Below, piece by piece: positions 24,246-33,697 of a stretch of DNA of 35,020 nucleotides. Origin of the DNA: Saprospiraceae bacterium (GTDB lineage Bacteria > Bacteroidota > Bacteroidia > Chitinophagales > Saprospiraceae); the NCBI GenBank assembly GCA_028285085.1, contig JANQQI010000045.1, positions 1 through 35,020 on the forward strand, in the 5' to 3' direction. Below the pieces are notes generated by a model. That model ran no database searches. It had not been told where the DNA came from and saw nothing but the letters and a program-made list of their open reading frames with translations. A program made the translations under genes and the position numbers. The stretch's first letter is position 1; each line of letters opens with the position of its first letter.

Positions 24246-24736
24246 ACTAATGCCCCAAAACATCTAAAAATCGGCTCAAATTTCCGTATATTCATACATG
24301 CAAGGCATTAAGAACAACCCACCTAAATTATTTTATCAATTTTCCCTTGAAGCATTTATTCCGGCTGATAATATTTAAGGGCAAGTTTTACGTTGCGATA
24401 AATGATGAACCAGCTTGCGATCTTGCTTGCTGTATACCCGAGCACTGATTTTTCACTGCTTTAGAGAAAGATGGAGTGATATGGATATCTTTGATTCCTC
24501 CAAAAGAACCTGTATCTCATCCTTATACAATTGCAGCATTACTCTAATGCTAAGACCTTCTATGATAGAATTCATATACTCAGCAAACCATTTATTTAAG
24601 TATTTCCATTATGGTTCTAAATACGCCTATCGATATTTATAGTATTACATATCTTAATTATTATATTTCTCAAACCACTTGTTGTATATAATGTTATTTA
24701 TCTCTAATTTATCCTCAAGACTTAGTTTTCAATTAT
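24246..24736. other. Gene-poor stretch between the array and the azurin-tailed protein
   Basis: About 490 nt without a convincing gene. On the - strand, 24602-24460 reads 'YLNKWFAEYMNSIIEGLSIRV...LYKDEIQVLLEES', which looks like coding sequence but has no start and stops soon, so it may be a gene fossil. The last 80 nt are very AT-rich and probably contain the promoter of the gene at 24737. Confidence 0.4.
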
Positions 24737-27523
24737 ATGGTCCGCTTACTACTTATAATGTATATTTTATTTTTATTTTTCAATTGTCATGAAACATGTC
24801 AGGAAAATAAGTCTTCTCCGTTTTTACAATATGATACATCTTCTTACGTCCCACAAACATATGGCAAGCCTCCTGTATTTTTCCAGAAACCATTGTCTCC
24901 AGAAACCTCATTATTACATATGCAGGTTCCCGAAGGGTTCAGGATTGAAATTTTTGCCTCAGAGCCTGATGTTGTAAACCCCATTGCGATAAACTGGGAT
25001 CACCATGGCAGATTATGGGTAGTTGAGTCATTGGACTATCCTCATGGTGAAGAGGGATCCTTTAGCCGAATAAAGATTTTAGAGGATATAAATCACGATG
25101 GAAAGGCTGATGAGATAAAGATATTTGCCGACAGTTTACAAATGGTAACAGGCTTAATCCCTATAAACAATGGGGTTCTTATTGCCCAAGTACCGCATTT
25201 GTTATTCCTAAAAGATACTAATAATGATGATAGGGTTGATGAAAAAAAAGTAATAATCAGTGGCTGGGGAACATATGACTCACATGCAGGTCCTTCCAAC
25301 TTAAAATATGGCTTTGATAACAAAATTTGGGGAGCCGTAGGATACGCAGGCTTTAATAGTACCGAGACCTATAATAGTACAGATTTTTCGCAAGGCATTT
25401 TCCATTTGAACCCAGATGGAAGTGAGTTAAAATTCCACTCTCAATTTTCAAATAATACCTGGGGTTTAGGTTTTTCAGAATCCTTTGACGTATTTGGTTC
25501 TACGGCTAATAATATGCATGCCGTTTTCGTTGGTATACCCCATTATTTATACCGATATTCAAAAGAAATTCACTACCATGGAGCTAACAATATAAGTGGT
25601 CACTTTGAAGTTCATTCACTTGTTAAAAATCTAAGACAAGTCGATAATCAAGGCGGATTCACTGCTGCTGCAGGATTTTCTTTTTACACTGCACGATCTT
25701 TCCCTAAAGAGTACTGGAACAAAATCGCTTTTGTTTGTGAGCCTACAGCAGGCGTTGTTCATAATGCCATAATTAAGCAAGATAATCCTTCTTACAAAGA
25801 AGAAGATGGGGGGAATATTTTAGCTAGTCCAGACGAATGGTTTTCTCCCATTCATGCCGAAGTTGGGCCTGATGGTGCTCTTTGGGTAGCTGATTGGTAT
25901 AATTTTGTTGTCCAGCATAATCCTGTCCCAAAGGGATTTAAAAAAGGGAGTGGAAATGCCTATATAAACCCTCTTAGAGATAAAAGGCATGGCAGAATTT
26001 ATCGTATAATCTACGATAAATCTACACCCCATATTTTTCCTAAACTTGATAAGAATAGACCCAATACATTACTTGAGACACTTAAGCATCCAAATCTATT
26101 CTGGCGGTTGACCGCACAAAGGATGATAGTTGAAAGAAATAGGACTGATATTGTTTCTAATCTAATCGAGATAGTTAGTAGTGAAGATAAAGATGACTGG
26201 ATTGCAGCCATTCATGCTTTATGGAGTATACATGGTTTGGGTATAATTGAGGAGGATTCCTTAAAATTTTCTAACATTCTCTACAATTTGTTCTCCCATC
26301 CAAATCGGGATATACGTAAAAACACACTCAAAATTGCTCCATCCAATATAAATACAACCAGGGCAATAATTCATTCTAATATTTTACAGGATGAAGATCT
26401 GAACATACGCCTCAATGCTATCATAAAAAGCTGCTCAATACCAAGTAATGACACTTTAATTCAAGCACTCATTAAAATAAGTCAAGATCCGGTGAATTAC
26501 TCCGATCCACTATTAGCAGAAGCCTTATATATAGCATTAAGTAATCACAAAAATAAAGTCCTTAAACATCTAATAAAACAATTAAAAACATATCCAATAA
26601 AAAAACAACTACTAAAAGGAGTAAAAGCAGGTTGGAACCTATCCGAATTTAATACTGACAAGTGGCAATCAATAAAAACAGGTCTACCATTCGAAAAACA
26701 AATACCAGAGCTTGTATCATTCAATGGATCAATATGGTATCGTAGTGAACTAAAATTACCAGAGCTACCTAAAAATGAAGTTTGTTCTTTAAGACTTGGG
26801 CCTATTGATAATAGTGATATTACGTGGGTTAATGGTGTAGAAGTAGGACGTACCACAGATCGTTGGGAGGAAGTCCGGCAATATAAAATTCCCAAAGGAG
26901 TTCTAAAAAAAGGAATAAATATAATTGCGGTAAGGGTGGAAGATCTAAGAGATCTAGGAGGAATCATGGGAAAAGAAAATGAAATTTATGTGCTAATTAA
27001 TAAAAAGAAGTTTTATATCTCAAATGCATGGAAATATGCGGTTGAGTCCAATTTAAAAGAAAACCTTACTTTCTCTAGCACAAATGGGTTATTAGCTTTC
27101 TTTATAGAGAATAATTCTCTATACCAAAATAATGATATAGACGAAAAAATAGTACAAGATGAGACTATTGAAGTATTACTTCAACCAATGAAGAGTCGAC
27201 TGAGATTTAATCAAGATACTATCAATATTCCAGCGGGTAAAAATATTCAAATCAAGTTTACAAACTCCGATAATATGCCTCATAATTTAGTAATTGGTAA
27301 GCCCGGCTCGCTTGAAATCATTGGTAAGACTAGTGAACGGTTAGTCGGCAAATCCAACTTCATCCCCAACATAGATGAAGTTTTATTCTCTTTGAAATCT
27401 ATTGCTCCAAAAGAAAATGCTATTTTATCTTTTATTGCTCCAAAGGAAAAGGGAGACTATATTTTTGTTTGCACTTATCCCGGTCATTGGAGAACAATGA
27501 ATGGTATCCTCAGCATTAAGTAA
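24737..27523 (+). CDS. Secreted beta-propeller/HEAT protein (PVC-type dehydrogenase-like) with azurin-like copper domain
   Basis: The 928-residue protein has a short hydrophobic signal with Cys17, probably a lipoprotein. Residues ~55-430 resemble the 'membrane-bound dehydrogenase' (TIGR02604/PVC-type) propeller: 'VPEGFRIEIFASEPDVVNPIAINWDHHGRLWVVES', 'DINHDGKADE', 'HAGPSNL', 'EVGPDGALWVADWYNFVVQHNP'. HEAT-like repeats follow (~430-640), then a jelly-roll-like part (~680-770, 'WYRSELKLPEL', 'VNGVEVGRT'). The last ~110 residues are a cupredoxin with copper ligands His849, Cys912, His917 and Met921. The C-x4-H-x3-M spacing is that of azurin. Many relatives carry a CxxCH cytochrome c domain; none is present here. 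A periplasmic or surface oxidoreductase passing electrons through copper is a reasonable inference. The substrate is unknown. Confidence 0.85.
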   Translation: MVRLLLIMYILFLFFNCHETCQENKSSPFLQYDTSSYVPQTYGKPPVFFQKPLSPETSLLHMQVPEGFRIEIFASEPDVVNPIAINWDHHGRLWVVESLDYPHGEEGSFSRIKILEDINHDGKADEIKIFADSLQMVTGLIPINNGVLIAQVPHLLFLKDTNNDDRVDEKKVIISGWGTYDSHAGPSNLKYGFDNKIWGAVGYAGFNSTETYNSTDFSQGIFHLNPDGSELKFHSQFSNNTWGLGFSESFDVFGSTANNMHAVFVGIPHYLYRYSKEIHYHGANNISGHFEVHSLVKNLRQVDNQGGFTAAAGFSFYTARSFPKEYWNKIAFVCEPTAGVVHNAIIKQDNPSYKEEDGGNILASPDEWFSPIHAEVGPDGALWVADWYNFVVQHNPVPKGFKKGSGNAYINPLRDKRHGRIYRIIYDKSTPHIFPKLDKNRPNTLLETLKHPNLFWRLTAQRMIVERNRTDIVSNLIEIVSSEDKDDWIAAIHALWSIHGLGIIEEDSLKFSNILYNLFSHPNRDIRKNTLKIAPSNINTTRAIIHSNILQDEDLNIRLNAIIKSCSIPSNDTLIQALIKISQDPVNYSDPLLAEALYIALSNHKNKVLKHLIKQLKTYPIKKQLLKGVKAGWNLSEFNTDKWQSIKTGLPFEKQIPELVSFNGSIWYRSELKLPELPKNEVCSLRLGPIDNSDITWVNGVEVGRTTDRWEEVRQYKIPKGVLKKGINIIAVRVEDLRDLGGIMGKENEIYVLINKKKFYISNAWKYAVESNLKENLTFSSTNGLLAFFIENNSLYQNNDIDEKIVQDETIEVLLQPMKSRLRFNQDTINIPAGKNIQIKFTNSDNMPHNLVIGKPGSLEIIGKTSERLVGKSNFIPNIDEVLFSLKSIAPKENAILSFIAPKEKGDYIFVCTYPGHWRTMNGILSIK

Positions 27524-27555
27524 CACGATTTCTATCAGAAGAGAGCCGGTCAAAA

Positions 27556-28434
27556 TCAAAATCGTATAAATAAATTCCCACCGATCTTGGTTCTATAAGT
27601 AGAAAAAGATATTCCTACTCCAAAATCTCTGTTCTGAGGGAACATTGTAATACCTAATTCCAATCCCAGCCTCCATTTGTCTGCAAAATAAAAATCCATC
27701 CCACTTTGTACTAACCAGACAGTCTTACTTTCGAATGTCGGTTTCCAGCTGTAAGCTAAAATCGCTCCCAATCCAACTTCTCCATTGTTTATATCACTAG
27801 ACGAAAATATTCCCTGTATTCCCGCAAACCACTTTTCACTATGGTCTATCCTTTTCAGAATACTTAATCGAATTTCATTACCGCTGATTGAATCGGAATC
27901 ATTGAGTAGAAACTTGAATGCTAAAAACAACGTGTCTCTTAGTTGTTTTTTGTTATTCAAAGATCTTAATAATTTAAGCATTTCTCTATTCGCATGATCT
28001 ATCTTTAATATTATATTTTTTTGAAGCAACTCCTGTTTTGACAATAGAAGCTTATCATGCAATCTTCTAAAATCATTCAAATCACCACCAAATTCAGATA
28101 AATTCTTGTATTTATCATCAATAAACTGAAGATATTTTTTTCTTCTCTCACAAAAATTAATAACTGAAACATCATCTTTTCCTACAAACTTAAGTTTAGA
28201 AAAATCAAATAATCTAATAGTATCAATGAATTGATCAATATTATTCCTAAACAATTCTTTATCACTCTTCTTCGCTATCGACTTGTCAACAAATATTTCT
28301 ATGGAATCCATTGCAACATCGAAGGAATAACTTGAATTATCCTGAGCGCATAAAGTATATTCAAAAAATAAAATACCAACAACAAAAAACCATCTTACTG
28401 ATAAAATATTTTTAATTTTCAAACAGGCTTTCAT
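27556..28434 (-). CDS. Exported protein with helical middle and barrel-like C-terminus
   Basis: I chose the ATG at 28434 (292 residues) because it starts a clean signal peptide (MKACLKIKNILSVRWFFVVGILFFEYTLCAQ); a longer reading from 28515 would overlap the upstream gene by 104 nt. With the chosen start the overlap is 23 nt, so the two genes are translationally linked. The middle (~60-190) is charged and helical. The last ~95 residues alternate as beta-strands ('VGLGAILAYSWKPTF', 'LVQSGMDFYFADKWRLGLELGITMF', 'VGISFSTYRTKIGGNLFIRF') and end in Phe, as in outer-membrane barrels or porin-like ends. Function unknown. Confidence 0.72.
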   Translation of the reverse strand: MKACLKIKNILSVRWFFVVGILFFEYTLCAQDNSSYSFDVAMDSIEIFVDKSIAKKSDKELFRNNIDQFIDTIRLFDFSKLKFVGKDDVSVINFCERRKKYLQFIDDKYKNLSEFGGDLNDFRRLHDKLLLSKQELLQKNIILKIDHANREMLKLLRSLNNKKQLRDTLFLAFKFLLNDSDSISGNEIRLSILKRIDHSEKWFAGIQGIFSSSDINNGEVGLGAILAYSWKPTFESKTVWLVQSGMDFYFADKWRLGLELGITMFPQNRDFGVGISFSTYRTKIGGNLFIRF

Positions 28435-30103
28435 AGTAATCACTTTTATATGGGCGATTTTTAATAAGGTCAACTCGGGCACCACTTGCTTTCGAATAAT
28501 GCAAAATATTTTCATCTAAGGCTTTAAAGCATTTGGGCAATACTTTTATTTTTCTCGCATTACTTAGCATTCTCGCTTCTATAGACCCTATTCTGTCTAG
28601 TAAAAGTGTATTATCACTATTGTCACCAATGGAATCTATGAGTATTATTTCACGAATGGTATCTCTTCTTATTAATTGGCCATTTCCCGTGTCACTTATA
28701 TCAGCCTCCTCTATAAATAGAGGTGCATCCCACAATCCACCCCAAAGTGGTTTTTCAAAGCTTAGTTTATTGTCGGTACTAGTAAAAACAGGTATAATTA
28801 AAATAATAACCAGTATAATATAATTATTAGTAAAAGATAGCGTAGAATAATCTTTCCACTTATCTTTGTTTTTTTCTTGGATATATCTTCTCAAGTTTTC
28901 TACAAAAACATGAAACCAAAGAATCAACAGAAAACAAAGAAAAATAACATAAACTGAAACACCTTTAAATCTAAAGGATTGCCTCATTACATCCAATTTG
29001 TGGGTCAGTTCTCGTTCGTATAATACGAGTGTATTATTATTTATTACTTTTATATGGTTTAACCATGTTTTTACAATCGGAAAAAATGTAGGGTCTTCAT
29101 TTAAATACTTAGTTACACTCTTTATACTAAGCAAACACTTGTCAACCACATCAACACCTGGGGTTAATTCGTACCTTACTTTTTTTAAATTAGTACTGTT
29201 TTTCGTATGATCTTTTACCTCAACCAGCACATAACCTATTCTTATGGAATCCGCTTCTCGCTCTAGCTTATCAAAGGATGCCAGAATATTGCTTACATCT
29301 TTTCTTTGATTAAACTCCGTAAGTAAATCGTTGTATTTTTGTATATTCGTTTCTTCTTTTTCTAATTTTCCTTCTCTAAATTGTCGACTCCAAAAGGCTA
29401 CTTTCGCTTTGTTAATTATACCATTGAACTGCTTATTGAATTTTCTCAATAAGCCTACCTTATCGTAAAGAATATTTACATCCTCTCTTTTGAATTGTTC
29501 AATTGTAATGTCAGACCTTCTCTTGTCAAGATTGTCTTTAAAGTGGTTCACAAAAAACATAGTGGAAATCACCAAAATTGTGCTAATGATAATTATAAAA
29601 TGAAGCTTACCTAAATTGAGCCATTCAACGAAGGCTACCTCACTCTGTTCCGGGTAGTGCTTTATCTTTCTAAAAAACTGGAATGCATAAGATAAAACAA
29701 GAAGCATTAACAGTAACGTTGCGACCAAATAGATATAATAACCCCAATTACTAATATCTGCATATATAAACAATGACAATATTACAATGGGAATCGATAG
29801 GGCAATAACTCTAGAAAAGACGTTATTAATTCCAAATCGATTTAAACTTAGTTTCAGGTTGTCATTAAAACTATCTGGTATACTAGTTTTTAATTTGAAC
29901 TTCCACCAAAGTATGAAAATTAATAACGGCGCTATAAAATACAGAAAGATAAATATATTTACTCCATATTTAAATTCTACTCCCAAGTAAGAGTCAATCC
30001 TATTGCTAAAAAGTTCAAGAGCAGAAATTATAGACCCCAGTCCTATCAAAGTTTTCCAGATATAATCTTTAACATTCCCAAAAAGAAACCATTTTGACTC
30101 CAT
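28412..30103 (-). CDS. Multi-TM membrane protein with large central soluble domain
   Basis: The 563-residue protein has hydrophobic segments at about 15-32, 48-67, 98-115, 121-143, 167-185, 385-405 and 425-445. Between the fifth and sixth lies a ~190-residue charged, probably coiled-coil part ('RRSDITIEQFKREDVNILYDKVGLLRKFNK...'). The C-terminal ~110 residues are soluble. I recognise no family. It is followed by the exported protein with a 23-nt overlap, so both probably act in one envelope complex. Nearby defence-type genes make an immune role conceivable, but nothing in the sequence shows it. Confidence 0.7.
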   Translation of the reverse strand: MESKWFLFGNVKDYIWKTLIGLGSIISALELFSNRIDSYLGVEFKYGVNIFIFLYFIAPLLIFILWWKFKLKTSIPDSFNDNLKLSLNRFGINNVFSRVIALSIPIVILSLFIYADISNWGYYIYLVATLLLMLLVLSYAFQFFRKIKHYPEQSEVAFVEWLNLGKLHFIIIISTILVISTMFFVNHFKDNLDKRRSDITIEQFKREDVNILYDKVGLLRKFNKQFNGIINKAKVAFWSRQFREGKLEKEETNIQKYNDLLTEFNQRKDVSNILASFDKLEREADSIRIGYVLVEVKDHTKNSTNLKKVRYELTPGVDVVDKCLLSIKSVTKYLNEDPTFFPIVKTWLNHIKVINNNTLVLYERELTHKLDVMRQSFRFKGVSVYVIFLCFLLILWFHVFVENLRRYIQEKNKDKWKDYSTLSFTNNYIILVIILIIPVFTSTDNKLSFEKPLWGGLWDAPLFIEEADISDTGNGQLIRRDTIREIILIDSIGDNSDNTLLLDRIGSIEARMLSNARKIKVLPKCFKALDENILHYSKASGARVDLIKNRPYKSDYYESLFEN

Positions 30104-30349
30104 AATAATTTTGTTTTTATTAAATACCGTCTGCCTTTTTCACATAATCACATTGTTATAAACAGAACATTTACTATATTCAAGATTTATTTTCCTATGC
30201 GTCGTTTATAGCTTAATAGTCTTTAGCAAGGATTAATAATCTGCAACAAATATGACAAATAAAGCCAATGAAAACTGATGAAAAACATAGTAAAACCGAT
30301 GAAAACAAACTGAAAATCAAAGTTTTACATCAACAACACGAATCACCTA

Positions 30350-31843
30350 ATGATAAATGGAGATAACAACGATAATAGCTCACAAAAAAAGGAGTATTAC
30401 AAAGTATTAAGACAAGAAGTATGGAGAAAGGCTATTGGAAGTAATACTATTGAAAAGAAAAGTCGATATTATGAACAAATCAAAAATAAGATAAACCAAG
30501 ATACCGGTTTTCTTTTGAACAAAGATACAATAAGGAATTTTCTTGAGGGGAAGCACACTCCTCAAGTAAAAACCCTTGATATTTATAGTACATATGTATT
30601 AGGAGGAAATACGGATTCACTAAAGACCTTCCAAGATTTTCAGAATTGGTATCACGGTAAATCTATTTTTAGAAAGCTTAGGGAGGCTACCTCTATTAAC
30701 CGAAAAGAGTTTCAAATAACCATTGTTATACTGCTAACAATCATTACTTTAATATCTTTAGTAATATATAGACAACCAAACACTCCCAACAAAACTAAAA
30801 TTAGTAGTTCAACAAGAGCCACATTTTCCCCTCAATTAGAAGCATTAACGAACACCTCACCTAGCAAAGAGGTATTCGTCAGTATTTTAGCAGATTTCCC
30901 ATTTAACGATAAAAGGTATACTAGTATTTCAGAAGCACAAAAAATCATGGAATGGCTAGGGATCAGTGAAATAACCTTTTATACAGATGATATAGAATCA
31001 TCTATGGTCGGTGGCCTTGATAATAACTGTGAGATTATTCTCTCGTATAAAAATAATGACAATCTATATGAACTGAGATGCATTTGCAAGGATTTCACAC
31101 CTTCCCAACCTATAAAAATAGAACTTCGAAAGCCACGTAAAACTCAATCAATCTATGCTAAATTGAACACAAATGATCTATTGAAATTAGAAGAAGAAGG
31201 ATGGTATCTTAGAAATCCTGATTTGTCAAAGTGGGTTACTCAAAATAAAACAGGGCGATTGATCCTCAAAACACATTTGGGGGATTCCTGGTTGGAAAAC
31301 GAAGACTATGAGCCAATAGTGTATAATATCCTTTCTAGGAAAATGGAATGTGGTGATTGTTGTAAAATTGTATTAACGATTTCTGGATTTAATCCTACTC
31401 AAAGATATCAACAAGGTGGCTTTTTCCTTTTTTATGATGACTTAGACTTTCCAAGTCTAAGAATGACCTATCGTGGGGATGAGAATATTACAAGTGTACA
31501 AGCTGCCTTTAGAGATGATAAATACTCAAACGAAGATATAATTCATATTTCTAAGTATGCTCAACGTACTATAGTTAGTAAAGTTATTAATGGGATAGCT
31601 GAAAACCCTGTCGACTCCATCAAGTTAATACTCAAAATCCAAGGAAACACGTACTTTTTCTCAAAGCAAACAGATGACAATAAAATAATTCCCATTGCAA
31701 GTCAAAAGATTTTAATGCCATCTCCTGTAAGTATTGGCTTAGCAGCATTTCAAGGTAGGCCAGAAATACCTTTCCCGATTCGCCCAGTGGCAGATATTCT
31801 TCCTGTGTATTTTGAAAGTTTAAAAATCATAAGTTGTGATTAA
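30350..31843 (+). CDS. HTH-like / single-TM / lectin-like protein, paralogue 1
   Basis: The 497-residue protein's N-terminus (~14-105) is helical and HTH-like ('DTGFLLNKDTIRNFLEGKHTPQVKTLDIYSTYVLGG', like 'ls..Tl..f..g...P...TLdila.fv' modules of Bacteroidota). One TM lies at ~122-140. Next is a 150-residue stretch absent from the paralogue (~150-280, 'SEAQKIMEWLGISEITFYTDD'). The last ~200 residues resemble the GH43-C2/DUF1349 laminin-G-like fold: 'ILKTHLGDSWLENEDY', 'CGDCCKIVLTISGFNPTQRYQQGGFFLFYDD', 'PVSIGLAAFQGRPE'. The HTH-like part would face the cytoplasm and the lectin-like part the periplasm, a plausible one-protein sensor. The ligand is unknown. Confidence 0.72.
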   Translation: MINGDNNDNSSQKKEYYKVLRQEVWRKAIGSNTIEKKSRYYEQIKNKINQDTGFLLNKDTIRNFLEGKHTPQVKTLDIYSTYVLGGNTDSLKTFQDFQNWYHGKSIFRKLREATSINRKEFQITIVILLTIITLISLVIYRQPNTPNKTKISSSTRATFSPQLEALTNTSPSKEVFVSILADFPFNDKRYTSISEAQKIMEWLGISEITFYTDDIESSMVGGLDNNCEIILSYKNNDNLYELRCICKDFTPSQPIKIELRKPRKTQSIYAKLNTNDLLKLEEEGWYLRNPDLSKWVTQNKTGRLILKTHLGDSWLENEDYEPIVYNILSRKMECGDCCKIVLTISGFNPTQRYQQGGFFLFYDDLDFPSLRMTYRGDENITSVQAAFRDDKYSNEDIIHISKYAQRTIVSKVINGIAENPVDSIKLILKIQGNTYFFSKQTDDNKIIPIASQKILMPSPVSIGLAAFQGRPEIPFPIRPVADILPVYFESLKIISCD

Positions 31844-31952
31844 AGCATTTAACGTATTTCACACTTTAACCATCTTGAGATCTCATATCAAACATGAAAG
31901 ATAGAATCAACATCCAACTACTCTCAATTTAATCTTCTAGTTACATCTACAT

Positions 31953-33200
31953 ATGAGAAAACAATCTAAGAACGAAAAATCACAGAATGAACAATATTAT
32001 CAAGCATTAAGGCAAGAAGTATGGCAGAAAGCAATCGGGAATAATGTGATTAATAGGAAAAGCCATTACTATGAGCAAATAAAGAAGAAAATTAGCCAGA
32101 ATACAGGGTTTCTTTTAAGTAAAGATACCATTAGGAATTTCCTCGAATCAAAACATGTGCCTCAGGTAAAAACACTTGACATTTATAGTACTTATGTTTT
32201 GGATGGTAATTCAGATATGCCAAAGACTTTCCAAGATTTCCAGAATTGGTATCACAATAAGTCTATATTCCGTAAAGCAAAAGAAATTTTACTTAACAAC
32301 CGAAAAAAGAGCCTTTACATCATAAGTATTTTGTTGACAATCATGCTTTTTTGTGGAATCGTGTTACGTAGGCAATCTTTCAAAAACTCATTAAATCAAG
32401 GAAATAAAGTATCCCATTTAAACGTGACTTTTAATAGCAGTAATGATACTATTAATAAAGTAATTGATTATTATAAGGTATTCAAAAACTCTAACTTAAG
32501 TGAATTAAGAAAAGCTGGATGGTTTTTATTTCCCGATTATATTAATCTAGCAATTTGGGATAAAGAAGAGTATAAAAATAATGGCTACTTGACGTTAGAA
32601 ACTCATTTGGGTGGACCTTGGCTCGAAAATGATAATTATTCTCCAAGAACGGCAAACATACTTGCTCACCCTATACAATGTGCTGATTGTTGCGAGATAA
32701 AAGTAAAACTAGTAGGTTTTAACCCGTACCAAAGATATCAACAAGCCGGATTTTTCCTATTTTATTCAGACACTGAAATCCCCAGCATATACTATACATT
32801 TTCCTGTGGTGGAAATAATAATCACATCCAAGCAGTATATCGAGATGGCGAATATTCAAATACTGACCTTATTCCTTTTTCAAGATATCAATATCGCTCT
32901 AGAATAAGTCGGGTAAGTGTTCCAAAAACACAAGATTCACCGTCCCCTGAAATACTAGTAGACTCTATGGTCTTCAAATTAATAGTTAAAGATGACCATT
33001 ATTTTTTTCAATATAAAACTGATCAAAATAGTTACGTTCCCGTTGCAAGTAAAAAGATTCTCCTTGATAAGCCCAAATACATAGGTTTAGCTGCATTTCA
33101 GGGTAGACCTGATGTTCCTCAGCCAATATATGACACTGCAGACATTATACCTGCTAAGTTTGAGTACGTTCATATATCAGCTTGCACAGAAAGAAATTGA
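31953..33200 (+). CDS. HTH-like / single-TM / lectin-like protein, paralogue 2
   Basis: A 415-residue paralogue of the preceding gene, 109 nt downstream. The first ~110 residues are strongly conserved ('QALRQEVWQKAIG', 'TGFLLSKDTIRNFLESKHVPQVKTLDIYSTYVLDG', 'FQDFQNWYHNKSIFRKAKE'). The TM is at ~121-137. The lectin-like end ('LETHLGGPWLENDNYSPRTANILAHPIQCADCCEIKVKLVGFNPYQRYQQAGFFLFYSD', 'IGLAAFQGRPDVPQP') is also conserved. It lacks the extra ~100-residue middle part of paralogue 1. Both keep a Cys-x2-Asp-Cys-Cys-like cluster. The duplication appears old, given the drift. Confidence 0.72.
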   Translation: MRKQSKNEKSQNEQYYQALRQEVWQKAIGNNVINRKSHYYEQIKKKISQNTGFLLSKDTIRNFLESKHVPQVKTLDIYSTYVLDGNSDMPKTFQDFQNWYHNKSIFRKAKEILLNNRKKSLYIISILLTIMLFCGIVLRRQSFKNSLNQGNKVSHLNVTFNSSNDTINKVIDYYKVFKNSNLSELRKAGWFLFPDYINLAIWDKEEYKNNGYLTLETHLGGPWLENDNYSPRTANILAHPIQCADCCEIKVKLVGFNPYQRYQQAGFFLFYSDTEIPSIYYTFSCGGNNNHIQAVYRDGEYSNTDLIPFSRYQYRSRISRVSVPKTQDSPSPEILVDSMVFKLIVKDDHYFFQYKTDQNSYVPVASKKILLDKPKYIGLAAFQGRPDVPQPIYDTADIIPAKFEYVHISACTERN

Positions 33201-33239
33201 TTTATTCTGATTTCAAAATCTACTCATTACCAGTATTTC

Positions 33240-33640
33240 TTCCATGATTAAACCGCGCTACATAAATCTTCGTAGCCTTTACACTATTATACCCAAGGTC
33301 TGAGCAATCACCACAATCGACATATTTTTATTCCTTACGATTGAAACACAGCTATATCAAGCCATGTAATTAGTGCATGTAGCGGATAGTCCACAAGACT
33401 GCTCAATCCTTTTCAACATTTTATTATATCGACGAATATGATGGGCAATGTTTTCACACTACTACTCAGGATCATCCCTTTGATAACAGGTAATAGATAA
33501 TCTGTCCAAAGAGTGGGTCTCTTCCTTTGAGAAAGTTACGAACATTACGAAGCATCGTATCATATCCCCAATTCCTTGCACAACAGCTTTAAACTAGACT
33601 ATACGCTTTTAATTCCTTTTCATTCAGAGCAGGACAAAAA
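33240..33640 (-). pseudogene. Frameshifted remnant of a Bacteroidota-type tyrosine recombinase
   Basis: Reading the - strand across frame changes gives 'ALNEKELKAYSLV' (~33630-33592), then 'RKRPTLWTDYLLPVIKG' (~33526-33476), then 'HHIRRYNKMLKRIEQSCGLSATCTNYMA' and 'YNSVKATKIYVARFN', ending near 33247. These match in order the tail of the integrase class of Bacteroidota mobile elements ('..dYifPil..', 'in..LKkIa...gi...lTtYvARHsfat', 'isesLGHssvkTTeiYl..Fd'). The Arg/His of the ARHSFAT box are altered, and several stops interrupt it. It is unrelated to the SPLD-type recombinase at 14027. Confidence 0.6.
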
Positions 33641-33697
33641 GCAAAATTGTGTGCAAGCTGTTTCCTAAAACATCATCCTTATTTGTATATTGTTCCT

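Larger units (their letters stand above)
14492..24247 (+). mobile_element. Integron-like cassette array (five inferred cassettes, two IS insertions)
   Basis: Five gene units in one orientation are each opened by a GTT-type half-site and closed by its reverse complement. Cassette 0: 14492-14500 with 16288-16296 (8 of 9 bases). Cassette 1: 18025-18033 with 18925-18933 (9 of 9). Cassette 2: 18990-18996 with 19903-19909 (7 of 7). Cassette 3: 19964-19971 with 20783-20790 (8 of 8). Cassette 4: 20846-20855 with 24218-24227 (10 of 10). Between genes the closing and next opening half-sites frame a ~70-nt imperfect palindrome. In integrons, the attC end arm R'' matches the R' at the start of the same cassette, which is exactly this pattern. 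The IS1182-like element splits the junction of cassettes 0 and 1; the IS1380-like element lies in the tail of cassette 4. That an integrase built it is inference. Confidence 0.75.

Noticed and set aside
24415-24642. 75-codon + strand frame before the azurin-tailed gene
   Set aside because: No start context or domain; the opposite strand looks more coding-like but is also broken.
26545-26967. 140-codon frame on the - strand
   Set aside because: Opposite the HEAT/jelly-roll part of the azurin-tailed protein; low-complexity translation with no recognisable domain.
24737-27523. PVC-type cytochrome c protein
   Set aside because: No CxxCH motif is present, so no c-type haem site; only the propeller and cupredoxin parts are supported.
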